A DNA stretch of 64,000 nucleotides from Amycolatopsis arida (GCF_900115565.1 NZ_FOWW01000009.1:124001-188000), one strand, 5' to 3'. Shown: positions 8,319-17,195, numbered from the stretch's first letter. The notes: a model not told the origin generated them from the letters alone. Translations and numbers: made by a program.

Positions 8319-9716
8319 TTGTCGACCGCAGCGCTCATCGTCGTCGCGATAATCGCGCTCTTCGTCATCGTGACGGTCGCGAAAGCGATCATGGTGGTGC
8401 CGCAGGCCCAGTCCGCGGTGATCGAGCGGCTGGGCCGGTTCCGAACCGTGGCCTCGCCGGGGCTGAACTTCCTGGTGCCGTTCCTGGACAAGGTGCGCGC
8501 CCGGATCGACCTGCGTGAGCAGGTCGTGTCGTTCCCGCCGCAACCGGTGATCACCCAGGACAACCTGACCGTCTCGATCGACACGGTGGTGTACTTCCAG
8601 GTCACCGACTCCCGCGCGGCCGTGTACGAGATCTCCAACTACATCGTCGGTGTCGAGCAGCTCACCACCACCACGCTGCGGAACCTGGTCGGTGGGATGA
8701 GCCTGGAGGAGACGCTGACCTCCCGTGACCAGATCAACGGGCAGCTGCGCGGGGTGCTGGACGAGGCGACCGGCCGGTGGGGCATCCGGGTCGCCAGGGT
8801 CGAGCTCAAGGCGATCGACCCTCCGCCGTCCATTCAGGACTCCATGGAGAAGCAGATGCGCGCCGACCGGGAGAAGCGCGCGATGATCCTGACCGCGGAG
8901 GGTCAGCGCGAGTCGGCGATCAAGACGGCGGAAGGCCAGAAGCAGAGCCAGATCCTCGCGGCGGAGGGTTCCAAGCAGGCCGCGATCCTCGCCGCCGAGG
9001 CGGAACGGCAGTCCCGGATCCTGCGGGCCCAGGGTGAGCGGGCCGCGCGGTACCTGCAGGCGCAGGGGCAGGCCAAGGCGATCGAGAAGGTGTTCGCCGC
9101 GATCAAGGCCGCCCGCCCGACCCCCGAGGTGCTCGCCTACCAGTACCTGCAGACCCTGCCGCAGGTGGCGCAGGGCGACGCGAACAAGGTGTGGCTGGTG
9201 CCCAGCGACTACGGCAAGGCGTTGGAGGGTTTCGCCCGCAGCCTCGGCGCGCCCGGCGACGACGGCGTGTTCCGTTACGAGCCGCCGAAGGAGGAGCAGG
9301 TCGAGAAGCCGCCGCTGGAGGACGAGGAGGTCGCCAGCTGGTTCGACACCTCGACCGACCCGAAGGTGGCCGAGGCGGTGCGCGAGGCCGAAGCGGTCGC
9401 CCGGCAGGAGGTGCCCGGCCCGCTGGCGCCGCCGCGGACCGTGCCGCCGGCGCTGTCCAGCCTGCGCGGCACGCCCAGCCAGGAGGAGGAGAGCCAGCCG
9501 GCGGCGCCGCTGCCGAAGCGGTCGCCGGAGCCGCCCGCGCCGGAGTTCCAGCAGCGCCCCGGTGGCGACCAGCCGCCACAGCCACCACAGCCGCCGCAGC
9601 AGCAGGCCCAGCCGCCGGCGCCGCCGCGGCCGCCGGCCGGGCCCTACGGCGGTCAGCAGGGTGGCCCCTACCCGCCGCAGGGTGGCCCGTACGGCGGCCC
9701 GCCGCGGCAGCAGTAA
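8319..9716 (+). CDS. SPFH/Band-7 domain protein (stomatin/flotillin-like)
   Basis: A 465-residue membrane-anchored scaffold. A hydrophobic N-terminus (residues 1-22) is followed by the SPFH/Band-7 domain (about 25-200), an Ala/Glu/Arg-rich coiled-coil repeat (AEGQKQSQILAAEGSKQ-type units, about 190-260), and a long Pro/Gln-rich tail ending in GGPYPPQGGPYGG-type repeats (about 380-465) that should be disordered. The start appears to be TTG at 8319, seven bases after GAAGGGGAGA. With NfeD it probably organises membrane proteins or supports envelope stress tolerance. The proline-rich tail is longer than in E. coli QmcA. A strong terminator follows. Confidence 0.9.
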   Translation: MSTAALIVVAIIALFVIVTVAKAIMVVPQAQSAVIERLGRFRTVASPGLNFLVPFLDKVRARIDLREQVVSFPPQPVITQDNLTVSIDTVVYFQVTDSRAAVYEISNYIVGVEQLTTTTLRNLVGGMSLEETLTSRDQINGQLRGVLDEATGRWGIRVARVELKAIDPPPSIQDSMEKQMRADREKRAMILTAEGQRESAIKTAEGQKQSQILAAEGSKQAAILAAEAERQSRILRAQGERAARYLQAQGQAKAIEKVFAAIKAARPTPEVLAYQYLQTLPQVAQGDANKVWLVPSDYGKALEGFARSLGAPGDDGVFRYEPPKEEQVEKPPLEDEEVASWFDTSTDPKVAEAVREAEAVARQEVPGPLAPPRTVPPALSSLRGTPSQEEESQPAAPLPKRSPEPPAPEFQQRPGGDQPPQPPQPPQQQAQPPAPPRPPAGPYGGQQGGPYPPQGGPYGGPPRQQ

Positions 9717-9733
9717 CGACAGTCAGTACGAAC

Positions 9734-9764
9734 CGGGGCCCCGTCGACGTCCGGCGGGGCCCCG
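9734..9764 (+). terminator. Hairpin terminator after nfeD-SPFH
   Basis: CGGGGCCCCG at 9734-9743 and the same palindromic decamer at 9755-9764 pair across an 11-base loop, 18 bases after the SPFH stop. No U-tract follows, which is usual in actinomycetes. Confidence 0.7.
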
Positions 9765-10216
9765 TCTCGTCCCGCGGGGCCGACCTGCGCGTTGGGCGGG
9801 TGCGGCTCAACGGGGTCGGCCGGGTGCGTGGCGACTCCGCGCGGTGACTACCCGCGCTGCGCTGGCCCGCCAGGCCGGGTGGCCCGCCGCAGGGCGACCG
9901 CGCCCACGGCGAGGCAGTCAGGGCTGCTCCCACCCTCCCCGGCACCTCCCGGATCAGGCTGCCCTCAGCTCCTACCGGCCGCTGCGACGGCCGGGCTCAC
10001 GGCGCACGAAGCCCGCGCTCAACGCCTTCGTGATCGCCTTCGAGGACCGCATCACCCCGAGCGCGAACCAACCCATGCCAAGGCGGACCCACCGTTTGTG
10101 GGACAGTCCCGGTCGATGCAGGGATGCCTGGCACGGGGTTCCGGCTGTCGCGGGACCAGCGTGCGGCAGGCGAACGCGGGCGGTTCCTTGATCCGCGCGG
10201 GCATAGGATCGGCGGT
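9765..10216. other. Intergenic stretch without a supported gene
   Basis: About 450 bases with only short overlapping open frames. A minus-strand frame at 9972-10223 ends in a basic hydrophobic peptide (MGWFALGVMRSSKAITKALS), but it has no ribosome site or recognised homology. A GGGAGCAGCCC-like string on the minus strand near 9927-9917 superficially recalls SRP RNA but lacks the required core. A TAGGAT box at 10204-10209 is the likely promoter of the next gene. Confidence 0.5.
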
Positions 10217-10954
10217 GTGGCACTGCGGCTTGTTCAGATTGCGATGAACGCTCGGGATGACTCCGCGGTCGGCCGGTTCTGGGCGGAGGCGCTCGGTTGG
10301 AGTGTTTCCAGCGAGGAACCCGGCGTGACCAACGTCGAGCCCGCGGGCTTCGTCTATCCCGACCCCGTCGCCGTCTGCGTCGACGTCCTTGCCGTCCCGG
10401 AACCCAAGACGGTGAAGAACCGCGTGCACGTCGACCTCGCCACCACCTCTGCGACCCATCAGGCGGACCTGGTCGTGCGCCTCAAGGATCTCGGCGCGAC
10501 GCCCGCCGACGTGGGCCAAGGCGACGTCCCATGGACGGTCCTGGCCGACCCGGAGGGCAACGAGTTCTGCGTACTGGAGCCTCGCTCGACCTACCGCGAC
10601 ACCGGGCCGATGGCCGCGGTGGTGGTCGACTGCGCGGTACCGCGGGTCATGGCCCGGTTCTGGGGCGAGGCGATCGACTGGACCCTGCACGAAGTCACCG
10701 ACGATCACGCCACGCTGCGCTCCACCAAGGGCATCGGCCCGTATCTGGAGTTCCTCCGAACGCCCGATGCGAAGACCGTGAAGAATCGAACCCATCTCGA
10801 CCTCCGGCCGTACCCCGGTGATGATCGAGCAGCGGAGGTGGCCCGGCTGCGGGCCCTCGGCGCCACCGACATCGACCTCGGCCAAGGCGACGTGTCGTGG
10901 ACGGTCCTGGCCGACCCGGAGGGCAACGAGTTCTGCGTCCTCACCCCGCGCTGA
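10217..10954 (+). CDS. Tandem VOC (glyoxalase/bleomycin-resistance-like) domain protein
   Basis: A 245-residue protein made of two repeated glyoxalase_6-type VOC domains (about 1-120 and 128-245). Each ends with the same block, GQGD(V)(P/S)WTVLADPEGNEFCVL, and each contains KTVKNR(V/T)H(V/L)DL, so the gene arose by internal duplication. VOC proteins bind a metal or a small ligand and act as isomerases, dioxygenases or drug-binding proteins; the role here is unknown. The GTG start at 10217 lies seven bases after a TAGGAT -10 box, a leaderless arrangement. Confidence 0.85.
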   Translation: MALRLVQIAMNARDDSAVGRFWAEALGWSVSSEEPGVTNVEPAGFVYPDPVAVCVDVLAVPEPKTVKNRVHVDLATTSATHQADLVVRLKDLGATPADVGQGDVPWTVLADPEGNEFCVLEPRSTYRDTGPMAAVVVDCAVPRVMARFWGEAIDWTLHEVTDDHATLRSTKGIGPYLEFLRTPDAKTVKNRTHLDLRPYPGDDRAAEVARLRALGATDIDLGQGDVSWTVLADPEGNEFCVLTPR

Positions 10955-11339
10955 CGCGGAGCCTTGCCGACGCTCACCGTTGACACCGGCGACGGCTACC
11001 CACCGAGATCAGCGCCATCGGGAGCCTGCCGATGACGGCCAGTGCGAGGAAGGAGAAGGGGCCTTCCCCCACCATGACAACACCTGGGTTGGACAGGGAC
11101 CACCGCCGCCGAAAAACCGTTTGAGCCTTTCTTCCGGGTTTCCGTAGGTTGCCTGCGGCCCCGTCACAGTGAGGACAGAGGACAAACCGCGTGACCCCGC
11201 CTGCTCTCTAGACCTGACACCTTCTTCCGCTCACCTTCACGCCGACTCTTCCGTCGGCGCTGCCGGGCTGCCCGTGCACGCCCGGTCGTACAGCGTTTGA
11301 GGCCGCGTGCCCGGCCTCATGTCAGGTCAGAGAGAGATC
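10955..11339. other. Intergenic region with one hairpin
   Basis: About 385 bases with no recognised gene. A perfect seven-pair stem-loop lies at 11240-11259 (CGCCGAC, six-base loop, GTCGGCG), which could be a terminator or leader hairpin before the DUF1062 gene. A short frame at about 11008-11124 has a coding-like look but no recognisable family. Confidence 0.45.
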
Positions 11340-11900
11340 ATGTCTTCACGACCTCATACCGTGCTGCCCTGGGTCGTTCGTCGGACCAGGCTGCCTCTGC
11401 TGTCGTTGCGGTGCGTGGACTGCCGGTCGGAGTCGGCGACCACCGGCGAGGGCAGGTTCCGCGTCAACGCCAACGGCAACCTGCTGGACGTGTGGCTGCT
11501 GGTCCGGTGCGTGTCCTGCGATCGGACGAGCAAGCTCACCGTGCACGAGCGAGCGCCGGTCAGATCCTTCGATCCGGCCGAGCTCGACGGCTATCACGCC
11601 AACGATCCGGAGCTGGTGGCGTCCAGGCTGTTGGATCCGCTGCTCGCCCGGCGCAACCGCCTCACCCTGAACTGGACGGGGGCTTGGCAACTGGACAGCC
11701 CGTCGGCATGGCGCGCCGACGCGTGGCCGGTCCGAGTGGAGGTCGTCTTCGAGGATCCGGTACCGGTGCGCCCGGAGCGGCTCATCGCGCAGGGACTCGG
11801 CCTCAGCAGGAACGAGGCGCTGCGCCGGATCAAGTGCGACATTCCGCTGCGCCGTCCGACGAGCGCCGGGTTCACCTTCACCGTGATGGCCGGGGACTAG
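11340..11900 (+). CDS. DUF1062 domain-containing protein
   Basis: A 186-residue cytosolic protein of family DUF1062, function unknown. Two cysteine pairs, CVDC (about residues 25-28) and CVSC (about 56-59), probably form a zinc ribbon; the C-terminal third (GLGLSRNEALRRIKCDIPL) resembles a small helical domain found in the family. The ATG at 11340 follows GAGAGAGA and is preferred to the in-frame ATG at 11307. The gene borders a transposase remnant and may be part of accessory DNA. Family length is about 180-200, so it looks complete. Confidence 0.8.
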   Translation: MSSRPHTVLPWVVRRTRLPLLSLRCVDCRSESATTGEGRFRVNANGNLLDVWLLVRCVSCDRTSKLTVHERAPVRSFDPAELDGYHANDPELVASRLLDPLLARRNRLTLNWTGAWQLDSPSAWRADAWPVRVEVVFEDPVPVRPERLIAQGLGLSRNEALRRIKCDIPLRRPTSAGFTFTVMAGD

Positions 11901-12060
11901 CGGGGACGAGCTCCTCGATTTCCAGCGTGGTCGGCAGCCACCACCCCAGGTACTTCGCCACCAGTCGCAGATGCTCGGTCCGAGTCCTCGCCCGCCGCCC
12001 GTAGGACCGCAGCTCGGCCGGGTCGACGCCGAGCTGGTCGGTCAGCCGGGTCACCGCCAC
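11878..12060 (-). pseudogene. Remnant of Tn3-family transposase, DUF4158 (N-terminal) segment
   Basis: Minus-strand frame reading VTRLTDQLGVDPAELRSYG then TRTEHLRLVAKYLGWWLPTT, which matches the DUF4158 N-terminal domain of Tn3-family transposases. Only about 50 residues remain; the catalytic DDE domain is missing and the frame ends shortly after. It overlaps the last bases of the DUF1062 gene. It marks an old Tn3-like insertion. A second Tn3 remnant, from the C-terminal part, lies at 18.8-19.0 kb. Confidence 0.7.
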
Positions 12061-12153
12061 CGGCGGCGTCGAGCGCCGGCATGGCCCAGACGTGCCACGC
12101 GGGGTCGTCCACAGCGGACGGCCCGCCGGGAGGCAGGTGCTCGGGCGGTGGGC

Positions 12154-12969
12154 TCAGCGGGCGGTCGCCGCGTCCTCGGCGGCCGGCCGCGACCACTCGA
12201 CCGGGAGCGGGGTGGGACGCTTGGGGCGCACGGCGTCCCCGGAGGACTGGCCGCGCAGCCGCCGGCCGATCCACGGCGCCGCGTGCTCCCGGGCCCACCG
12301 CAGGTTCCGCGCCCGGCGCTCGGCCGCGCTCAGCTCCGACCGGGGACCCAGCTCGACGCCCGGGATCCGGTGCTCGGCACCGAGCACCGCCAGCACGGCC
12401 CGCGCGACCGTTGCGTGGCCGTGCGCGTTGAGGTGGATCCGGTCGGCCGCCCACATCCGCCGGTCCCGCAGCTCCCGCATCGCCCACATGTCCACCAGCA
12501 GCGCGCCGTGCCGGGCCGCGATCACCCGGGTGTGCTCGTTGTAGATCGCCGTGCGGCCGCGCATCCGCCGGAACAGGGGGTCCGCCACGCCGTCGACGCC
12601 GGTGAACAGCACCACGGTGGCGCCGGCGGCGGCCAGCTCGGCCACTGCCGCGTCGAGCAGCTCGGCCAGCGCGTCCACATCCACCCGGGGACGCATCAGG
12701 TCGTTGCCGCCCGCGTACAGCGTGACCAGGTCGGGCCGCGCGGCGACGGCCGGCGCCAGCTGCTCGGCCACCACATCCCGTAGCAGCCGGCCGCGGACGG
12801 CGAGGTTGGCGTAGCGGAGCTCCGGCTCGTGCCGGGCGAGCTCCTCGGCCACCCGGTCGGCCCACCCGCGCACGCCGTTTGGGTAGGTTGGGTGGTCGTC
12901 GCCGACCCCCTCGGTGAACGAGTCGCCCAGCGCGACGAACCGGCGTGGGGCCGGGACGGGTGTGCTCAT
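12154..12969 (-). CDS. SGNH/GDSL hydrolase family protein
   Basis: A 271-residue esterase-type protein. Block I is FVALGDSFTEGVGD (residues about 11-24, nucleophile Ser of GDSF), block III is YAGGNDLMRP (about 85-94), and block V is the DRIHLNAHGH region (about 175-185) with the catalytic Asp and His. The set is complete for the FSH/GDSL family. No signal peptide is visible, so it is probably cytosolic, perhaps deacylating small esters. A Pro/Arg-rich tail of about 60 residues follows the domain. It lies 29 bases downstream of the CGNR gene on the same strand. Confidence 0.87.
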   Translation of the reverse strand: MSTPVPAPRRFVALGDSFTEGVGDDHPTYPNGVRGWADRVAEELARHEPELRYANLAVRGRLLRDVVAEQLAPAVAARPDLVTLYAGGNDLMRPRVDVDALAELLDAAVAELAAAGATVVLFTGVDGVADPLFRRMRGRTAIYNEHTRVIAARHGALLVDMWAMRELRDRRMWAADRIHLNAHGHATVARAVLAVLGAEHRIPGVELGPRSELSAAERRARNLRWAREHAAPWIGRRLRGQSSGDAVRPKRPTPLPVEWSRPAAEDAATAR

Positions 12970-12998
12970 GACCCCGCACTCTAGGCCGCCGGGGCACC

Positions 12999-13523
12999 TC
13001 ACCCCGCCGGCACCCGCCGCCGGCCGCGGTGCTCGGCGACGTGCACCCGGGTCGCACAGCGGGTCGAGCAGAACCGCCGGCGGCCATTGCGCGAACTGTC
13101 CACGAACACCGCGGGGCAGCCGGGGCGAGCGCACCGGCCCATCCGGTCCGGCGCGTCGCACACCAGATGGGCCAGGCCGCCCGCGGTGTAGGCGCGTACC
13201 CGGGTCACCGCGCCGTCCCGCTCGTCGGCGTAGTGCAGGTGCGGCGGCTTGCCGTCGTGCCGGGAGATGTGCGGCCGGCACGCCGAGTCGGCGAGCAGCC
13301 CGTTCACCGCCGCCACCCTGCGGTCGGTGTCGGTCTCCTCGAACACCGCCCGCAACCGACCGGCCCACGCCACCACCTCCTCGGCCTCGGCCGCCGTCAG
13401 CCGGGACAGCGACATGCCGTGCGCGCGCATCACGCCGAGCAACTCCGCCGCGGGCGCCGGGCCGAGGGTGACCAGGTCTGCGGCGACCTGGGCGGCCGCC
13501 CCACCGTAAGGGTTGAAGTGCAT
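12999..13523 (-). CDS. CGNR zinc-finger protein (ABATE domain), probable regulator
   Basis: A 174-residue protein. The N-terminal two thirds form the ABATE-type domain and the C-terminus holds the CGNR zinc finger, here CARPGCPAVFVDSSRNGRRR then FCSTRCATR, with four cysteines. The family is thought to bind DNA as regulators in actinobacteria. The ATG at 13523 is five bases after a TGTAAT -10 box on this strand, suggesting a leaderless transcript. It is divergent from the small zinc-ribbon gene at 13549, so both promoters share about 25 bases. Confidence 0.85.
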   Translation of the reverse strand: MHFNPYGGAAAQVAADLVTLGPAPAAELLGVMRAHGMSLSRLTAAEAEEVVAWAGRLRAVFEETDTDRRVAAVNGLLADSACRPHISRHDGKPPHLHYADERDGAVTRVRAYTAGGLAHLVCDAPDRMGRCARPGCPAVFVDSSRNGRRRFCSTRCATRVHVAEHRGRRRVPAG

Positions 13524-13548
13524 TGACCCATTACACCACGATGACCCC

Positions 13549-13728
13549 ATGGTCGATGGGGATGGCGGAGGCTGCCCGCGCTGCGGATGCCCGGTGCGGG
13601 AGCTGTGCCCGGTCGAGCCGGGACACCGGATGTCCCAGGGCAGGCTGACCTACCTGCGGTGTGTGTGCGGCAGTTGGCTGGTGCGGCTCGACGGCACGGT
13701 GGTCGCGGCGACGCGGTCGCCCCGGTAG
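13549..13728 (+). CDS. Small zinc-ribbon protein, 59 aa, function unknown
   Basis: A short frame beginning ATG 13549 (MVDGDGGGCPRCGCPVREL...). Cysteines occur as CPRCGC near residue 9, a single Cys near residue 20, and CVC near residue 38, enough for one zinc site; the MSQGRLTYLRCVCGSWLV block looks like genuine protein. It is divergent from the CGNR gene, separated by only 25 bases, and its 3' end nearly touches the recombinase gene stop. No function can be assigned. Confidence 0.6.
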   Translation: MVDGDGGGCPRCGCPVRELCPVEPGHRMSQGRLTYLRCVCGSWLVRLDGTVVAATRSPR

Positions 13729-13733
13729 CGGGA

Positions 13734-14828
13734 TCAGCCCCGACGCCGCGCCGCGAGGATCTGCGCGAGGGTGTGCGCCGGCGAGCTGTCCAGCTTGTGC
13801 CGGTGCGCGTCGTACCGGTCCCGGGTGGTCCGGATGTCGGCGTGCCCGAGCAGGTCCTGCACCTTCTGCACGGGCACGTCGTGGGCGAGCAGCACGGTGC
13901 CCGCGGTCCGCCGGGCGGTGTGCGGGGAGATCGACCCCGCCGCGGGCAGCCCCGCCTGCCGGGCCAGCCGGCGCAGCGTCTCCCAGACGTCTCGTTGCCG
14001 CAGCGGCTTTCCCCCTGGCCTGGCCGGGTCGTGCGGGTGCGGCGCGGTCGCCAGCAGCGGACCGGACAGCCGCGCCGGTTCGACGCCGGCGCGGGCGGCG
14101 CGCACGGCGAGGTACTCGCCCAGCGGGCGCAGCGCGGGCGCCACCAAGGGCACGACGTCGCGCTGGCCGCCCTTGCCGGTGTAGCGCAGGATCGTGTGCC
14201 CGGAGTCGACGTCCAGGTCGGACACCAGGGCTCCGGTCACCCCGGACACCCGCAGGCCGGTGTAGAACAGCAGCGCCACCAGCGCGGCGTCCCGCCACGA
14301 CGCCTCGGTGCCGTTGCGCCGGGCGCGGGCCTCGGCGTGGTCGAGCAGCGCCGCGGTCGACGCCTCGTCCAGTGCCGGCAGCGGTGACGCCTTCGGCCGT
14401 TTGGGCCGGGTGACCGCGCCGATCGGGTTGGTGTCGGTGACGTCGTTGGACTGCAGGTAGCGGTACCAGCTGGACACGCCGGCCAGGGTCCTGGCCACGG
14501 TGGCCGGGGCCGCCGGACGCGGGCGGCCGTCGCGACCGGTGACCGTGAGGGTCGCCTTCCAGGCGTCGACGTCGGCGCGGCGGGCCCGCAGCGGGTCGAG
14601 CCCGGTGCGGTCGCACCAGGACAGCCACGCGGCGAGGTCGGCGTAGTAGGCCCGGCGGGTGTGCTCGCTCTTGTCCGCGGCCAGCCACAGTGCGGTCACG
14701 TGTCGCACCGCGTAGCGGTCGGTCGGGTCGGCCGGCGGCAGCGCGGGCAGCAGCGCGACGGCTTCCACCAGGGCGTCCCGGCCCGCGCCGGACGTGACGA
14801 GCGTTCCGGGGAACGGCGAGTTGGTCAT
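13734..14828 (-). CDS. Tyrosine-type recombinase/integrase
   Basis: A 364-residue site-specific recombinase. A SAM-like core-binding domain spans about residues 35-135. The catalytic domain has the full set: Arg193 (FYTGLRVSG), Lys219 (YTGKGG), His303 and Arg306 (HTARRT), His329 (LLGHAD) and Tyr339 (RDRYD). It is XerC/D-like in size and may serve chromosomal or element integration. No excisionase, tRNA or direct-repeat attachment site is seen beside it, so a current mobile element cannot be defined. The ATG at 14828 is preceded by CGGAG. It lies between two Tn3 remnants in an accessory-looking stretch. Confidence 0.88.
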   Translation of the reverse strand: MTNSPFPGTLVTSGAGRDALVEAVALLPALPPADPTDRYAVRHVTALWLAADKSEHTRRAYYADLAAWLSWCDRTGLDPLRARRADVDAWKATLTVTGRDGRPRPAAPATVARTLAGVSSWYRYLQSNDVTDTNPIGAVTRPKRPKASPLPALDEASTAALLDHAEARARRNGTEASWRDAALVALLFYTGLRVSGVTGALVSDLDVDSGHTILRYTGKGGQRDVVPLVAPALRPLGEYLAVRAARAGVEPARLSGPLLATAPHPHDPARPGGKPLRQRDVWETLRRLARQAGLPAAGSISPHTARRTAGTVLLAHDVPVQKVQDLLGHADIRTTRDRYDAHRHKLDSSPAHTLAQILAARRRG

Positions 14829-14884
14829 CGGCTCCGGATTGTGCCCTGTCCCCGGAGAAAAAGTGGGAAAAGAAGTCGCGGTCG

Positions 14885-14911
14885 TGTCGATCCGCGTGCT
14901 CCCCGCTCGAC
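14885..14911 (+). promoter_or_regulatory. Predicted ECF42 promoter upstream of first YciI gene
   Basis: TGTCGA at 14885-14890, 17-base spacer, CGAC at 14908-14911, 55 bases before the YciI ATG. This matches the published ECF42 target motif (TGTCGA in -35, CG(A/T)C in -10). The same spacing recurs at the second module (25515-25541), implying auto-regulation. Confidence 0.75.
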
Positions 14912-14965
14912 GCGTTGGTGTCCGACCGCTCGCAGCGAGCGGCACCGAACGGGAAGGAACCCACG

Positions 14966-15388
14966 ATGCGCTACATGATGATCGTCAAGGCCAACGCCGA
15001 CTCCGAGTCGGGCAGGATGCCCAAGGAGCAGGAGCTGGCCGAGATGGGCACGTACAACGAGGAGCTGGCCAACGCCGGGGTGCTCGTCGACGGGAACGGC
15101 CTGCTGCCCAGCTCGAACGGCGCGCGGGTCCAGTTCACCGGCAAGGGCCAGACGACCGTGGTGGACGGGCCGTTCACCGAGACCAAGGAGTTGGTCGCCG
15201 GCTACTGGATCATCGACGTCGCCTCGCGGGAGGAGGCGATCGAGTGGGCCAGGAAGGTGCCGTTCGGCCCCGGTGGCGAGATCGAGGTCCGCAAGGTGGC
15301 CGAGGCCGAGGACTTCGGCGAGGAGTTCACCCCCGAGCTGCGGGAGCGGGAGGAGCGGCTCCGCGAGCGGATCGGCGGCACGAACTGA
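14966..15388 (+). CDS. YciI/DGPF family protein, partner of ECF42 sigma factor
   Basis: A 140-residue protein of the YCII/DGPF (PF03795) fold, opening MRYMMIVKANADSE. The DGPF signature is present as VVDGPFTETKELVAGYWII (about residues 68-86). DGPF proteins are always linked to ECF42 sigma factors and are thought to be their targets or modulators. GGAAGGA precedes the ATG. The sigma gene follows on the same strand after 65 bases. The promoter at 14885-14911 has the ECF42 consensus. Confidence 0.9.
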   Translation: MRYMMIVKANADSESGRMPKEQELAEMGTYNEELANAGVLVDGNGLLPSSNGARVQFTGKGQTTVVDGPFTETKELVAGYWIIDVASREEAIEWARKVPFGPGGEIEVRKVAEAEDFGEEFTPELREREERLRERIGGTN

Positions 15389-15453
15389 CCGGCCTACCGG
15401 CAGGACCGCGGGTACCGTGTGCCGGCGGGGCCGAGGGTGTTTGATGGGGAGCC

Positions 15454-16710
15454 GTGACGGCTTCCGAGGCACATCGCACGGTCGAGGCGGTCTGGCGGAT
15501 CGAGTCCGCACGGCTCATCGCCGGACTGGCCCGGATGGTCCGCGACGTCGGCCTCGCCGAGGAGTTGGCGCAGGAGGCGCTGGTCGCCGCGCTGGAGCAG
15601 TGGCCGGAGTCGGACGTCCCACGTAACCCGGGCGCCTGGCTCATGGCCATCGCCAAACGCCGCGGCATCGACCACTTCCGTCGGCAGGAACGGCTCGAGC
15701 GCAAGGTCACCGAGCTGGGGCACGAGCTGGACCGGCAGGAGGTGGTCACCCCCGACTTCGTCGAGGAGCCCGACCACATCGGCGACGACCTGCTGCGCCT
15801 GGTGTTCACCGCCTGCCACCCGGTGCTGTCGACCGACGCCAGGGTGGCGCTCACCCTCCGCCTGCTCGGCGGCCTGACCACCGAGGAGATCGCCAGGGCG
15901 TTCCTCGTGGCCGAGCCGACCGTCGCGCAGCGAATCGTCCGGGCCAAACGGACGCTGGCGAAGAAGAAGGTGCCGTTCGAGGTGCCGCGGGGCGATCAGC
16001 TGGCCGAGCGGCTGTCGTCGGTGCTCGAGGTGATCTACCTCATCTTCAACGAGGGCTACTCGGCCACCGCCGGCGACGACTGGATGCGGCCGGGGCTGTG
16101 CGAGGACGCGCTGCGTCTCGGCCGCATCCTGGCCGAGCTCGCCCCGAAGGAGCCCGAGGTGCACGGGCTGGTCGCGCTGATGGAGATCCAGGCGTCCCGG
16201 ATGGCGGCGCGCAGCGGGCCCGACGGCGAGCCGGTTCTGCTGCTGGAGCAGAACCGGGGCCGTTGGGACCGGCTGCTCATCACCCGTGGCCTGGCGGCGC
16301 TGGACCGGGCGGAGAGCCTCCCCGGCCCGCCCGGCCCGTACGTGCTGCAGGCCGCGATCGCCGCCTGCCACGCCCGTGCCCGCACCGCCGAGGAGACCGA
16401 CTGGGCGCGGATCGCCGAGCTGTACCGGGCGTTGGCCGAGCTCACCCCGTCACCGGTGGTGGAGCTCAACCGCGCGGTCGCGGTGTCCATGGCGCACGGG
16501 CCGGCGGCCGGCCTGGAGCTGGTGGACGCGCTGACCGCCGATCCGGCGCTGGAGGGCTACCACCTGCTGCCCAGCGTCCGGGGTGACCTGCTGGTCAAGC
16601 TCGGCCGACCGGCCGAGGCCAGGGCGGAGTTCGAGCGGGCGGCCGCGTTGACCCGCAACGAGCGGGAGCGGGCGTTGCTGCGCGACCGGGCCGCGGCCTG
16701 TGCCGGCTGA
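15454..16710 (+). CDS. ECF42-type RNA polymerase sigma factor
   Basis: A 418-residue sigma-70 family protein. Region 2 lies at about residues 12-80 (GLAEELAQEALVAALEQWPE), region 4 at about 110-165 (GGLTTEEIARAFLVAEPTVAQR), and the long C-terminal extension (about 180-418) is the TPR-like DUF6596 domain that defines ECF42. Members lack an ordinary anti-sigma factor and the extension is needed for activity. It follows the YciI/DGPF gene. The GTG start at 15454 is preceded by GGGGAG at only two bases and by TTTGAT at eight bases, so a leaderless transcript is also possible. A second, more divergent ECF42 lies at 23.9 kb. Confidence 0.92.
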   Translation: MTASEAHRTVEAVWRIESARLIAGLARMVRDVGLAEELAQEALVAALEQWPESDVPRNPGAWLMAIAKRRGIDHFRRQERLERKVTELGHELDRQEVVTPDFVEEPDHIGDDLLRLVFTACHPVLSTDARVALTLRLLGGLTTEEIARAFLVAEPTVAQRIVRAKRTLAKKKVPFEVPRGDQLAERLSSVLEVIYLIFNEGYSATAGDDWMRPGLCEDALRLGRILAELAPKEPEVHGLVALMEIQASRMAARSGPDGEPVLLLEQNRGRWDRLLITRGLAALDRAESLPGPPGPYVLQAAIAACHARARTAEETDWARIAELYRALAELTPSPVVELNRAVAVSMAHGPAAGLELVDALTADPALEGYHLLPSVRGDLLVKLGRPAEARAEFERAAALTRNERERALLRDRAAACAG

Positions 16711-16716
16711 ACGGTC

Positions 16717-17187
16717 TCAGCCGGCGGCCAGCCGCGCGGCGATCCGGTCGCGCATCGGGCGCCGGCGCAGGGCGCGCAGTGCCGCGTCCACCACGTCGCT
16801 GAGCGGGTAGGGCAGCTCCGCGTCGAGGTCGGCCACGGCCGCGCTGGCCGCCGCCCACTCGATGTCGAGCTTCGGCAGCAACACGCGGGTGCGCTCGGTG
16901 AGGTGCACGATCCGCTGGCGGGCGTCGGCGCCCTTCGCCAACCGGACCAGGCCCTGCCGGTGCATCTGCGCGACGGTCTGGCTGGCCGCGGAGTGGGTGA
17001 CCGACACGGCGCGGGCCAGGTCGTGGATGGAGCTGGGGCCGAGGCGCACCAGCGCCCGGACGAACGGGGTGTACCGGGGGCGCCAGCCGTCCAGGCCCAG
17101 CTCGGGGTACAGCGCGGCCAGGTCGCCGTCGAGCAGCTCCAGCAGGTGGCGGAGCCGGGTGCCGAGGAGATCACCAGTGGGGTCCAC
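16717..17187 (-). CDS. MarR family transcriptional regulator
   Basis: A 156-residue winged-helix regulator. The recognition region reads SSIHDLARAVSVTHSAASQTVAQ (about 52-74), followed by the wing GLVRLAKGADARQRIVHLT. GTG at 17187 is six bases after a perfect TATAAT on this strand, the clearest leaderless promoter in the window. It is divergent from the proline iminopeptidase gene, and an 18-bp near-palindrome (17196-17213) overlaps its -10 box. It therefore probably represses itself and the peptidase. Its inducer is unknown. It converges with the ECF42 gene (six bases between stops). Confidence 0.88.
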   Translation of the reverse strand: MDPTGDLLGTRLRHLLELLDGDLAALYPELGLDGWRPRYTPFVRALVRLGPSSIHDLARAVSVTHSAASQTVAQMHRQGLVRLAKGADARQRIVHLTERTRVLLPKLDIEWAAASAAVADLDAELPYPLSDVVDAALRALRRRPMRDRIAARLAAG

Positions 17188-17195
17188 GGGGAAAT

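Noticed and set aside
9900-9965. SRP RNA-like string on the minus strand (GGGAGCAGCCC near 9927-9917)
   Set aside because: The conserved GGAAGG tetraloop and symmetric loop of bacterial SRP RNA are missing; a covariance search (RF00169) would settle it.
13734-14828. Whole integrative element around the tyrosine recombinase
   Set aside because: No excisionase, relaxase, tRNA or att-like repeats were found, so only the recombinase is claimed.
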